Below, in pieces: positions 16,162-24,393 of a stretch of 64,000 nt of DNA (position 1 is the stretch's first letter; every line of letters starts with the position of its first letter). The notes beneath the pieces were generated by a model. The model worked only from the letters and a program-made list of their open reading frames with translations. It did no database searches and was not told where the DNA came from. The translations under genes and the position numbers were made by a program. The DNA is from Streptomyces formicae (GTDB lineage Bacteria > Actinomycetota > Actinomycetes > Streptomycetales > Streptomycetaceae): positions 6,820,001 to 6,884,000 of the forward strand of contig NZ_CP071872.1 of assembly GCF_022647665.1 (NCBI RefSeq). Reading direction: 5' to 3'.

Positions 16162-18729
16162 GTGCCTGGCACGAACCTGACCCGTGAAGAGGCGCAAGCG
16201 CGGGCGCGCCTGCTCACCGTCGACGCGTACGAGATCGACCTCGATCTCACCGGGGCGCGGGAGGGCGGCACCTACCGGTCCGTGACCACCGTGCGCTTCG
16301 ACTCCGCCGAGCACGGTGCGGAGACCTTCATCGACCTGATCGCACCCGCGGTGCACGAGGTCGTGCTGAACGGCAAGTCGCTGGACGTGGCCGCGGTCTT
16401 CCGGGACTCGCGGATCGCGCTGGCCCATCTGCACGAGGGCCCGAACGAGCTGAGGGTCGTCGCGGACTGCGCGTACACGAACACGGGCGAGGGGCTGCAC
16501 CGCTTCGTCGACCCGGTCGACCAGCAGACCTATCTCTACACGCAGTTCGAGGTGCCGGACGCCCGCCGGGTGTTCGCCTCCTTCGAGCAGCCCGATCTGA
16601 AGGCCACCTTCCAGTTCACGGTGAAGGCGCCGGAGGGCTGGACGGTCGTCTCCAACTCGCCGACGCCGGAGCCGAAGAGCAACGTCTGGGTCTTCGAGCC
16701 GACGCCGCGGATCTCCTCGTACATCACGGCGCTGATCGTCGGTCCGTACCACTCGGTGCACAGCTCGTACGAGCAGGACGGGCAGAGCGTGCCCCTCGGC
16801 ATCTACTGCCGGCCGTCGCTCGCCGAGTACCTGGACGCGGACGAGGTCTTCGAGGTCACCCGGCAGGGCTTCGACTGGTTCCAGGAGAAGTTCGACTACG
16901 CGTACCCCTTCGCCAAGTACGACCAGCTGTTCGTGCCCGAGTTCAACGCGGGCGCGATGGAGAACGCGGGCGCGGTGACCATCCGCGACCAGTACGTGTT
17001 CCGTTCGAAGGTGACCGACGCGGCGTACGAGCGGCGGGCCGAGACGATCCTCCACGAGCTGGCCCACATGTGGTTCGGCGATCTGGTCACCATGGAGTGG
17101 TGGAACGACCTGTGGCTGAACGAGTCGTTCGCCACCTACACATCGGTCGCCTGCCAGGCGTACGCGCCGGGCTCGAAGTGGCCGCACGCGTGGACGACGT
17201 TCGCCAACTCGGAGAAGACCTGGGCGTACCGGCAGGACCAGCTGCCGTCCACGCACCCGATCATGGCCGAGATCCGCGATCTCGACGATGTGCTCGTGAA
17301 CTTCGACGGCATCACGTACGCCAAGGGCGCCTCCGTGCTGAAGCAGCTGGTCGCGTACGTCGGCATGGACGAGTTCTTCCGGGGCGTGCAGGCGTACTTC
17401 AAGCGGCACGCGTTCGGCAACACGCGGCTGACGGACCTGCTCGGCGCGCTGGAGGAGACCAGCGGCCGGGATCTGAAGACGTGGTCGAAGGCCTGGCTGG
17501 AAACCGCCGGTATCAACATCCTGCGCCCGGTGATCGACACCGACGCGTCCGGCGTGATCACCTCCTTCGCGGTCAAGCAGGAAGCTCCGGCGCTGCCCGC
17601 GGGCGCGAAGGGCGAGGCGGTGCTGCGGCCGCACCGGATCGCGATCGGCTGCTACGACCTGCGTGACGGCAGCCTGGTGCGGACCGAGCGGATCGAGCTC
17701 GACGTCGACGGTGAACTGACCGCGGTGCCGCAGCTGGTGGGCAAGGAGCGCCCGGCGGTCGTGCTGCTCAACGACGACGACCTGTCGTACGCGAAGGTGC
17801 GGCTCGACGACGAGTCGCTGAGTACGGTCACCGAGCACCTGGGCGACTTCACCGAGTCGCTGCCGCGCGCCCTGTGCTGGGCGTCCGCCTGGGACATGAC
17901 GCGCGACGGCGAGCTGGCCACCCGCGACTACCTGTCGCTGGTGCTGTCGGGCATCGGCAAGGAGTCGGACATCGGCGTCGTCCAGTCGCTGCAGCGGCAG
18001 GTGAAGGCGGCGCTCGACCTGTACGCGGCGCCGGAGTGGCGCGAGGCCGGGCTGGCCCAGTGGACCGAGGCGACGCTGGCGCATCTGCGGGCGGCGGACC
18101 CGGGCAGCGACCACCAGCTGGCGTGGGCGCGGGCGTTCGCGGCGACCGCGCGCACCCCGCAGCAGCTGGAGCTGCTGGCGGCGCTGCTGGACGGCAACGA
18201 GACCATCGAGGGCCTGGCCGTCGACACCGAGCTGCGCTGGGCCTTCGTCGAGCGGCTGGCGGCGACCGGCGACTTCGACGAGGACGAGATCGCGGCCGAG
18301 CTGGAGCGCGACAGGACCGCCGCCGGTGAGCGTCATGCGGCGACCGCCCGGGCCGCGCGCCCGACGGCGGAGGCCAAGGCGGAGGCGTGGGAGTCGGTCG
18401 TCGCGTCCGACAAGCTGCCGAACGCGGTGCAGGAGGCGATCATCGCCGGCTTCGTCCAGACCGACCAGCGTGAGCTGCTCGACCCGTACGGTGCGGCGTA
18501 CTTCGAGGCGGTCAAGGACGTGTGGGACACCCGCTCGCACGAGGTCGCCCAGCAGATCGCGATCGGGCTGTACCCCTCGCTCCAGGTGTCGCAGGCAACT
18601 CTGGACGCGACCGACGCATGGCTGGATTCGGCCGCCCCGAACGCGGCGCTGCGGCGGCTGGTCTCGGAGTCCCGCGCGGGCATCGAGCGGGCGCTGAAGG
18701 CCCAGGCGGCGGACGCGGCAGCGGCCTGA
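16162..18729 (+). CDS. pepN: Aminopeptidase N, M1 family, paralogue 2
   Basis: An 855-residue zinc aminopeptidase that closely matches the streptomycete PepN sequences I remember (start PGTNLTREEAQ). GAMEN is at 264-268, HELAH at 298-302 and the third zinc ligand E321 in WLNESFATY. The GTG at 16162 is supported by GAGGAG seven bases upstream. It shares long identical stretches with the copy at 4914, including GLHRFVDP, RRVFA-FEQPDLKA, FDGITYAKGASVLKQLVAY and the LETAG segment. Of the two this looks the more canonical, with GAMENAG and no glycine-rich insert. It works in general peptide turnover in the cytoplasm. A 13-bp hairpin terminator follows the stop. Confidence 0.94.
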   Translation: MPGTNLTREEAQARARLLTVDAYEIDLDLTGAREGGTYRSVTTVRFDSAEHGAETFIDLIAPAVHEVVLNGKSLDVAAVFRDSRIALAHLHEGPNELRVVADCAYTNTGEGLHRFVDPVDQQTYLYTQFEVPDARRVFASFEQPDLKATFQFTVKAPEGWTVVSNSPTPEPKSNVWVFEPTPRISSYITALIVGPYHSVHSSYEQDGQSVPLGIYCRPSLAEYLDADEVFEVTRQGFDWFQEKFDYAYPFAKYDQLFVPEFNAGAMENAGAVTIRDQYVFRSKVTDAAYERRAETILHELAHMWFGDLVTMEWWNDLWLNESFATYTSVACQAYAPGSKWPHAWTTFANSEKTWAYRQDQLPSTHPIMAEIRDLDDVLVNFDGITYAKGASVLKQLVAYVGMDEFFRGVQAYFKRHAFGNTRLTDLLGALEETSGRDLKTWSKAWLETAGINILRPVIDTDASGVITSFAVKQEAPALPAGAKGEAVLRPHRIAIGCYDLRDGSLVRTERIELDVDGELTAVPQLVGKERPAVVLLNDDDLSYAKVRLDDESLSTVTEHLGDFTESLPRALCWASAWDMTRDGELATRDYLSLVLSGIGKESDIGVVQSLQRQVKAALDLYAAPEWREAGLAQWTEATLAHLRAADPGSDHQLAWARAFAATARTPQQLELLAALLDGNETIEGLAVDTELRWAFVERLAATGDFDEDEIAAELERDRTAAGERHAATARAARPTAEAKAEAWESVVASDKLPNAVQEAIIAGFVQTDQRELLDPYGAAYFEAVKDVWDTRSHEVAQQIAIGLYPSLQVSQATLDATDAWLDSAAPNAALRRLVSESRAGIERALKAQAADAAAA

Positions 18730-18764
18730 CCTGGCGGGGCGTACGGCCCCGGTCCATGGCTGAC

Positions 18765-18799
18765 AGGGCGCCCCGGAATCATGCGATCCGGGGCGCCCT
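18765..18799 (+). terminator. Terminator after pepN paralogue 2
   Basis: A perfect 13-bp stem (arm AGGGCGCCCCGGA) with a nine-base loop, followed by TTTCGTGT. It lies 36 bases after the pepN stop and before the conservon promoter region. Confidence 0.85.
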
Positions 18800-18862
18800 T
18801 TCGTGTGCCGTACAGCCGTGTCAAACCGGCGCGACGCCGCTGTCCCAATCTGTGACCCGACG

Positions 18863-18892
18863 TCAACACTCTTGCTTCTGAACGACTATGCT
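18863..18892 (+). promoter_or_regulatory. Possible conservon promoter
   Basis: TCAACA (18863-18868) and TATGCT (18887-18892) are spaced by 18 bases and lie about 50 bases before the chosen cvnA start. The -10 fits the TAnnnT form for the housekeeping sigma factor; the -35 is only a partial match. Offered as a candidate. Confidence 0.35.
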
Positions 18893-18943
18893 CCCTCAGC
18901 GTCGTCATATGATCGTTTCCGTTCGATGGTTTTGAGGGTGCTG

Positions 18944-20434
18944 ATGATCCGTGAGGAATCGTCGCCCGGAAGTGGAAGCCCGCGTTCCGCGGCCTCTTTC
19001 GGGTGGCTGCTGCCCGCCGCTCTGACCGCCGCCGCCACCGCAGTCGCGGTGGCCCTGGTCGCCGCTCCGGCCCGTGTCCCCGTCGCGGTCATCGGTGGTC
19101 TCGCCGCCGTCGCGATCGCCGCCATCGGCGCCGAGGCGGCCCGCCGTGGCAGGACGATCGAGGCGCTGCGGCGGTCCGTCGCCGAACGCGACACCGTGCT
19201 CGCGCGCCAGGCGTCCGAGACCGCGCACCTCGCCGGCACACTGCTGCCCGAGGCCGTGGAGCGGCTGCGCAAGGGAGAGTTCCCCGAAGACGTCCTCGCC
19301 ACGCTCAACGCCCCGGAGGCGCACCAGGCGGTCGTCCGCGCGGTGGTCGATGCCGTCATCGCCGAGGAGGACCTGCGCGAGTCCGCACAGCGCGCCTTCG
19401 TGAACATCGCCCGCCGCGTCCAGGCCATCGTCCACCAGCAGGCCCAGGAACTCCGTGAGATGGAGGACCGGCACGGCAAGGCACCGGACGTCTTCGGCGA
19501 TCTGCTCCGCCTCGACCACGGCACGGCCCTGATCGGCCGGCTCGCCGACTCCATCGCCGTACTGGGCGGGGCCCGGCCCGGCCGCACCTGGAGCCGTGCC
19601 GTTCCGTTGTACAGCGTGCTGCGCGGCGCCATGTCACGGATCATCGACTACCAGCGCGTGGAGCTCCACTCCGTCTCCGAGGTCGCCGTCGTTGGTCTGG
19701 CCGTGGAACCGCTCATCCACGCGCTGGCCGAGCTCCTGGACAACGCGACCCGCTACTCGCCGCCGCACACGCGGGTCCATCTGACCGCGGTCGAGGTGCA
19801 GTCGGGCATCGCCGTCGAGATCGAGGACGGCGGCGTCAACATGAGCGAAGAGGCCCGCAAGCGCGCCGAGCGCATGCTGCGCCAGGCGCAGCAAGGCATC
19901 GACCTGAACGACCTGGGCGAGACGCCGCGGCTGGGCCTGGCCGTGGTCGGCCGACTGTCCCAGGCGTACAACTTCCAGGTGGCGCTGCGCTCGTCGGCGT
20001 ACGGAGGCGTGAGGGCCGTACTCATCGTCCCGCAGGACCTGATCACGAGCACGACGGCGGCCACCGGACTGGCGCACGGCATCGGCACCGCTTCGGGCCC
20101 CCGGGCGGCCACACAGTTGCCGCAGCCGCCCCAGCAGACGCAGCAGTTCAGCCGGCCCGTCACGGGGCCGCAGCCCGCCGAGCATCCGGAGGACGAGCGG
20201 CCGCTGGTGACCGAGCGCACCACGAACGGCCTGCCGCAGCGGCGCCGCAAGAGCCGGGTCACTGAGCCGGCGGCCCCCGCCCGGACCGCGCCAGGACCGG
20301 AAGCGGACGCGGACTCGGCGCCGCAGGTGCAGCCCGGTATGTGGCTCGCCGCCTTCCAGAGCGGCCTGTCTGGTGAGAACACACAGGACGGCGATGCCTC
20401 CTCGCCATCCGCGAACAAGGGGAACCAGCAGTGA
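18944..20434 (+). CDS. cvnA: Conservon sensor-like ATP-binding protein CvnA
   Basis: A 496-residue membrane protein with two N-terminal hydrophobic segments (about residues 22-62), a helical linker, and a histidine-kinase-like ATPase domain. The N box is visible as ELLDNATRYSPP, followed by EIEDGGVNMS and the G2-like GLAVVGRLSQ. No phosphoacceptor H box is obvious, as is usual for CvnA proteins. The C-terminal 120 residues are low-complexity and glutamine/proline-rich. The ATG at 18944 has TGAGGGT five bases before it. It is the first gene of a five-gene conservon; in Streptomyces these encode a membrane-associated complex reminiscent of eukaryotic G-protein systems and influence development and antibiotic production. 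Confidence 0.9.
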   Translation: MIREESSPGSGSPRSAASFGWLLPAALTAAATAVAVALVAAPARVPVAVIGGLAAVAIAAIGAEAARRGRTIEALRRSVAERDTVLARQASETAHLAGTLLPEAVERLRKGEFPEDVLATLNAPEAHQAVVRAVVDAVIAEEDLRESAQRAFVNIARRVQAIVHQQAQELREMEDRHGKAPDVFGDLLRLDHGTALIGRLADSIAVLGGARPGRTWSRAVPLYSVLRGAMSRIIDYQRVELHSVSEVAVVGLAVEPLIHALAELLDNATRYSPPHTRVHLTAVEVQSGIAVEIEDGGVNMSEEARKRAERMLRQAQQGIDLNDLGETPRLGLAVVGRLSQAYNFQVALRSSAYGGVRAVLIVPQDLITSTTAATGLAHGIGTASGPRAATQLPQPPQQTQQFSRPVTGPQPAEHPEDERPLVTERTTNGLPQRRRKSRVTEPAAPARTAPGPEADADSAPQVQPGMWLAAFQSGLSGENTQDGDASSPSANKGNQQ

Positions 20435-20841
20435 TTCAGCAGCGGGCCAGCATGGACTGGATGCTCAAGGACCTCGCGGAGGGAGTTCCGCAGACCCGCA
20501 ACGTGGTCGTGCTGTCGTCCGACGGGCTGCGCATGGCCCAGTACGGAGCAGACAACGACACCGCGGACCGGCTGGCCGCCGCCTGCGCGGGGCTGCAGAG
20601 CCTCGCCGGCGCTGTGGGCGCCGAACTGCCCCACAGCGAGGGGAAGATGCGCCTGGTCGTGATCGAGATGGACGGCGGCTTCTTCTACCTGATGGCGGCG
20701 GGCGCCGGGGCCTTCCTCGCGGTGCTCGCCGACGAGGGTGTGGACGCCGGGCTGATGGGTCAGCGGATGCGGGACCTGGTGATCCGGATCGGGGCCCATC
20801 TCAGCAGTCCGCCTCGCCATGACGTCGAGCAGGCCAGGTGA
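20431..20841 (+). CDS. cvnB: Conservon roadblock/LC7 protein CvnB
   Basis: A 136-residue roadblock/LC7-domain protein, a family that acts as GTPase-activating or scaffold partner for small GTPases. The VVVLSSDGLRMAQYG strand-turn and the RLVVIEMDGGFFYLMAAG sheet fit the fold. It starts with GTG overlapping the cvnA stop by four bases and ends overlapping cvnC by four, so the operon is translationally coupled. It is expected to interact with CvnA and with the GTPase CvnD. Confidence 0.92.
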   Translation: MIQQRASMDWMLKDLAEGVPQTRNVVVLSSDGLRMAQYGADNDTADRLAAACAGLQSLAGAVGAELPHSEGKMRLVVIEMDGGFFYLMAAGAGAFLAVLADEGVDAGLMGQRMRDLVIRIGAHLSSPPRHDVEQAR

Positions 20842-21197
20842 GCAACGGGGACCGGGGCTGGGAGGACGCCAGCCCCGAGCGCCTCTACGTCATCACGGGC
20901 GGGCGCAGCGGCTCTTCCGCCCCCACCCGTCTCGACCTGGTCACGCTGGTCGTGGCCAGGTCCGGGCCCAGGCCCGGGATGCAACCCGAGAAGGCCACGA
21001 TCATGCGGATGTGCGAGGCGCCGCTCTCCGTGGCGGAGATCTCCGCGTACACCGGGCTGCCGGTGAGCGTCGTCACCGTCCTGCTGAGCGACCTGCTGGC
21101 CGAGAACCACGTGATGGCGCGCGCACCCGTGCCGCCTGCCCGACTCCCCGACCGCGCTTTGATTGAGGCAGTGATCGATGGACTTCAAAAGCTCTGA
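20838..21197 (+). CDS. cvnC: Conservon DUF742 protein CvnC
   Basis: A 119-residue DUF742 protein with a winged-helix-like core. RLYVITGGR near the N terminus and CEAPLSVAEISAYTGLPVSVVTVLLSDL in the C-terminal half are hallmarks of the family. The GTG at 20838 overlaps cvnB by four bases and the gene runs 20 bases into cvnD. Its biochemical role is not established; in conservons it is found in the membrane complex with CvnA and CvnB. Confidence 0.92.
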   Translation: MSNGDRGWEDASPERLYVITGGRSGSSAPTRLDLVTLVVARSGPRPGMQPEKATIMRMCEAPLSVAEISAYTGLPVSVVTVLLSDLLAENHVMARAPVPPARLPDRALIEAVIDGLQKL

Positions 21198-21798
21198 GCA
21201 GCCTGCGGGGCCCCGGCGCGAGGACGTACTGCCGGACACAGCCACCGCCGCCGTCAAAGTGGTGATCGTGGGCGGCTTCGGAGTCGGCAAGACGACACTG
21301 GTCGGCTCGGTGAGCGAGATCAGACCGCTGACCACCGAGGAGACGATGACCCAGGCCGGGGTCGGTATCGACGACACCGTGGGCGTGGAGCGCAAGACCG
21401 CGACCACGGTGGCGATGGACTTCGGCCGGATCAGCATCAACGAGGAGCTGGTGCTCTACCTCTTCGGCACGCCCGGCCAGGAGCGGTTCTGGTTCCTGTG
21501 GCGCGGTCTGTTCGAGGGCGCACTGGGTGCGGTGGTGCTGGTCGACACGCGCCGTCTCGAAGTCAGCTTCGACGTGCTCGGTCGGCTGGAGGAGCGCGGC
21601 GTCCCCTTCGTCGTGGCCGTCAACTCCTTCCCCGACGCGCCCGATTACCCCCTCGACGAGCTTCGCGGAGCCCTCGATCTGCCCGCGTCCGTCCCCATCC
21701 TGGTCTGCGACGCACGACGGCGCGACTCCAGCCGGGACGTCCTGATGGCCCTGATGCGCTACCTGCATTCCCTAGCCGTAACTCCGGAGGCATCGTGA
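21178..21798 (+). CDS. cvnD: Conservon small GTPase CvnD
   Basis: A 206-residue Ras-like (MglA/Rab-related) GTP-binding protein. The P loop is GGFGVGKTT near residues 31-39, the switch I threonine region is TTEETMTQAG, switch II is GTPGQERF, and the base-recognition motif is the variant AVNSF, in place of NKxD, as in other conservon GTPases. It overlaps cvnC by 20 bases and cvnE by four. It is expected to cycle between GTP and GDP forms in partnership with the roadblock protein CvnB. Confidence 0.92.
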   Translation: MDFKSSEQPAGPRREDVLPDTATAAVKVVIVGGFGVGKTTLVGSVSEIRPLTTEETMTQAGVGIDDTVGVERKTATTVAMDFGRISINEELVLYLFGTPGQERFWFLWRGLFEGALGAVVLVDTRRLEVSFDVLGRLEERGVPFVVAVNSFPDAPDYPLDELRGALDLPASVPILVCDARRRDSSRDVLMALMRYLHSLAVTPEAS

Positions 21799-23192
21799 GC
21801 ACCCCTCCCATCCCGCCGCCGGGCTGCCCGGCCCACGGCCTCGGCCCTGACGGGCTCCGCCGGCTCTACGGCCCCGAGGCCGAGGACGACCCGATGGCCG
21901 TGTACGAGAAGCTGCGCGCCGAGCACGGTGCGGTGGCGCCGGTCCTGGTGCAGGGAGACCTCCCGGCCTGGCTGGTCCTCGGGCACCGCGAGAACCTGGA
22001 CGTGGCACGCACCCCGTCCCGCTTCGCCCGCGACCCTCGCACCTGGCGGGACATGCGCGAAGGGCGGGTCGCCCCTGACCATCCCCTGGGGCCCATGGTC
22101 ACCTGGGGGCCGGTGTGCAACTTCACCGACGGTCCGGTGCACGAGCGGCTGCGCGACGCCGTCACCGAGTCGCTGGAGCGCTTCGACCGGCGAGGCGTGC
22201 GGCGCTATGTGACCCGGTTCGCCAACCAGCTGGTCGACAGGTTCGCGGCGAACGGCAACGCCGATCTGGTCGAGGACTTCGCCGCCCAGCTGCCGATGCT
22301 GGTGATGACCCAGCTCATCGGCGCCCCCGACGAGCACGGGCCGCGGCTCGTCCGCGCGGCCCGGGACATGCTGCGCGGCACCGAGACGGCCCTGGAGAGC
22401 GACCAGTACGTCACTACCACGCTGCAGCAGCTCCTGGAGGAGAAGAAGGCCAACCCCGGCCGTGACCTCACCTCCTGGCTGCTGGAGCACCCCTCGGCCC
22501 TGACGGACGCGGAGGTCCTCGCTCACGTCCGGGTCGTTCTGATCGCGGCCTTCGAGACCACCGCCAACCTGATCGCGAACACCCTGCGGATGGTGCTCAC
22601 CGACCGCCGCTTCCGGGACAGCCTGTCCGGCGGGCACATGACGCTGCCCGACGCGCTGGAGCAGGTGCTCTGGGACCAGCCGCCGATCAACACCGTGCTG
22701 GGCCGCTGGGCGACCGGCGACACGGTGCTGGGCGGGAAGCAGATCAAGTCCGGCGACATGCTGCTGCTGGGCCTGGCCGCGGGCAACGTCGACCCGGAGA
22801 TCCGTCCCGACCTGACGGTGCCGGTGCACGGCAACCGCTCGCACCTGGCGTTCAGCGGCGGTCCGCACGAGTGCCCGGGCCAGGACATCGGCCGCGCCAT
22901 CGCGGACACTGGGATCGAGGTGCTGCTGACGCGACTACCCGATCTTGAACTCGGGGTGTCCGACTCGGAGTTGCAGTGGCGCGGCTCGCTGATGTTCAAG
23001 CATCTCGTGGCCTTCCCGGTCACGTTCACGCCTTGTCCGCCGGCGGGCGGGCCGACGGCTCCCGTGACGGCGGCGCCGTTGCCGGAAGCGGTGGACGCGC
23101 CGCACGCATCCGCCGCAGACGCGGGGCCGGCGGGGATCCCGTCCCGGCAGCGCAGGCGGCCGTGGTGGATCCGCTGGTTCAGCCGCCGGTGA
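21795..23192 (+). CDS. cvnE: Conservon cytochrome P450 CvnE, CYP157-like, without EXXR
   Basis: A 465-residue P450-fold protein. The haem-binding loop is intact, FSGGPHECPG with the axial thiolate C360, and the I-helix reads AAFETT at 251-256. The K-helix motif that should be E-x-x-R is EQVLW at 289-293, so the arginine that almost all P450s have is missing. This is the trait reported for the CYP157 family of Streptomyces, whose members are typically encoded in conservons. The protein ends in a proline/alanine linker and a basic tryptophan-rich tail (RQRRRPWWIRWFSRR), which may bind membrane. The GTG at 21795 overlaps cvnD by four bases after CCGGAGG. The substrate is unknown. Confidence 0.9.
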   Translation: MSTPPIPPPGCPAHGLGPDGLRRLYGPEAEDDPMAVYEKLRAEHGAVAPVLVQGDLPAWLVLGHRENLDVARTPSRFARDPRTWRDMREGRVAPDHPLGPMVTWGPVCNFTDGPVHERLRDAVTESLERFDRRGVRRYVTRFANQLVDRFAANGNADLVEDFAAQLPMLVMTQLIGAPDEHGPRLVRAARDMLRGTETALESDQYVTTTLQQLLEEKKANPGRDLTSWLLEHPSALTDAEVLAHVRVVLIAAFETTANLIANTLRMVLTDRRFRDSLSGGHMTLPDALEQVLWDQPPINTVLGRWATGDTVLGGKQIKSGDMLLLGLAAGNVDPEIRPDLTVPVHGNRSHLAFSGGPHECPGQDIGRAIADTGIEVLLTRLPDLELGVSDSELQWRGSLMFKHLVAFPVTFTPCPPAGGPTAPVTAAPLPEAVDAPHASAADAGPAGIPSRQRRRPWWIRWFSRR

Positions 23193-23237
23193 GCCGGTGT
23201 CCGATGTGACGCCCGTGTCCGATGCGGCGACATGACG

Positions 23238-23273
23238 GGGAGATGGCCCGCGCCTGTGCGCGGGCCATCTCCC
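23238..23273. terminator. Bidirectional terminator between cvnE and the terpene synthase
   Basis: A perfect 16-bp stem (arm GGGAGATGGCCCGCGC) with a CTGT loop lies in the 98 bases between two convergent genes and can serve both. Confidence 0.87.
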
Positions 23274-23290
23274 GTGTCGTGCTCACCCGC

Positions 23291-24391
23291 TCAGTCCTCC
23301 AGCTGCTGCCACCACCAGGCGAGCGCGGGCACCAGCGGCGGCTCGGTGCCCGGATCGCTCGGTGTGTCGCGGTAGGTGATGCCGAAGCAGGCTCCGTCGA
23401 CGGGCAGCTCATTGCGGTTGCGCGGGCTGGCGTAGCGCGGTGCCCGGTTCTGCCACTCGATGCTGCCGGCGATGTAGTGGCACAGGGCGTCGAGGTAGCG
23501 GCGGAGCCGCTCGTCCGCTCTGCGGGCGAGCTGTTCGCGCAGCCGGACGAAGAGCGTCATCGCCCGGTCCCGCAGGGCGACCGCCACGGGCAGCGCCTCC
23601 CGGGGCGTACACCCCTGATGGCGGGCGAGGACGTTGATCAGGTTCTGCTCCCAGGGCTCCTGGTCGTCGTCCTTGTTGTACGAGAACAGGTCGTTGTCCG
23701 CGCTGACGATGAAGCCCGCGATGTCGGTGACGGCCTGCACCGGCGCCGAGTACAGCACGTCGGGCGGAAGGCCAATGCCGTTCGCCGCGTCGGACCAGGT
23801 GAGCGAGAACCGCGTACCGTTGGCGAGCGTTCCCACCGCGGCGAAGTCGTTCAGGCCGGGCATGGCAGCGCGCTCGGCGCCGGCCGCCTGCCAGGCGGCG
23901 CCGAGCAGCCAGTCCCTCGCCCCTTCGGTGAACCTGCGGAGCTGGAAGGGCGTGAGCACGGCCCGCGTCCGGGCCACCAGGTCGTCCAGCGCGGCGGTCA
24001 GCGGACCCGGCGGGAGAACGGCAGAGCCCGGTGCCTCCAGGGTCCGGGCCAGGCGGACGCCATGGTCGACGATGTCGGCCGTGCTGGTCCCGGCGGACCC
24101 GGAGTCCTGCCAGTCGTCGACGGCGTTGGCCCAGTAGTTCCACTGCGTGAACAGGAGCAACGGCTCCATGTCCCCGTACGGGACGATGCGGGCGGAGAAG
24201 TCGGCGCTGTGGGTGGCCATTCCCCAGGCCCGCTCAACGGCGTCGGGATAGATCCCGAACGCGTCGGTCCATTCCACGGCCCGCCGTTCCAGCTCCGCGG
24301 CCTTGGGATGGACCAGCCCCTCGTTGAACGGGCAGTAGAACGGGGGGAGTTCCCAGCCGATCCGGGACGGGTGGCCATGTTCGGCGATCAC
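23291..24391 (-). CDS. Class I terpene synthase
   Basis: A 366-residue terpene cyclase of the bacterial class I fold, which ionises a prenyl diphosphate with bound magnesium. The aspartate-rich motif is DDWQD at 92-96, the second metal site is NDLFSYNKD at 233-241, and the diphosphate-sensing RY pair is R319-Y320. The last residue of the NSE triad is aspartate instead of glutamate. The GTG at 24391 lies two bases after the methyltransferase stop with GGAGGGAG six bases before it, so the two genes form one unit. Length and motifs match sesquiterpene or methylated-monoterpene cyclases; it lacks the second domain of geosmin synthase and the proline-rich N terminus of 2-methylisoborneol synthase. 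The product is unknown, but the partner methyltransferase suggests a C-methylated substrate. Confidence 0.88.
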   Translation of the reverse strand: MIAEHGHPSRIGWELPPFYCPFNEGLVHPKAAELERRAVEWTDAFGIYPDAVERAWGMATHSADFSARIVPYGDMEPLLLFTQWNYWANAVDDWQDSGSAGTSTADIVDHGVRLARTLEAPGSAVLPPGPLTAALDDLVARTRAVLTPFQLRRFTEGARDWLLGAAWQAAGAERAAMPGLNDFAAVGTLANGTRFSLTWSDAANGIGLPPDVLYSAPVQAVTDIAGFIVSADNDLFSYNKDDDQEPWEQNLINVLARHQGCTPREALPVAVALRDRAMTLFVRLREQLARRADERLRRYLDALCHYIAGSIEWQNRAPRYASPRNRNELPVDGACFGITYRDTPSDPGTEPPLVPALAWWWQQLED

Positions 24392-24393
24392 GG

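Noticed and set aside
23291..24391. Geosmin or 2-methylisoborneol synthase
   Set aside because: The protein is half the length of geosmin synthase and lacks the proline-rich N-terminal extension of methylisoborneol synthase; the partner methyltransferase also does not match well by eye.
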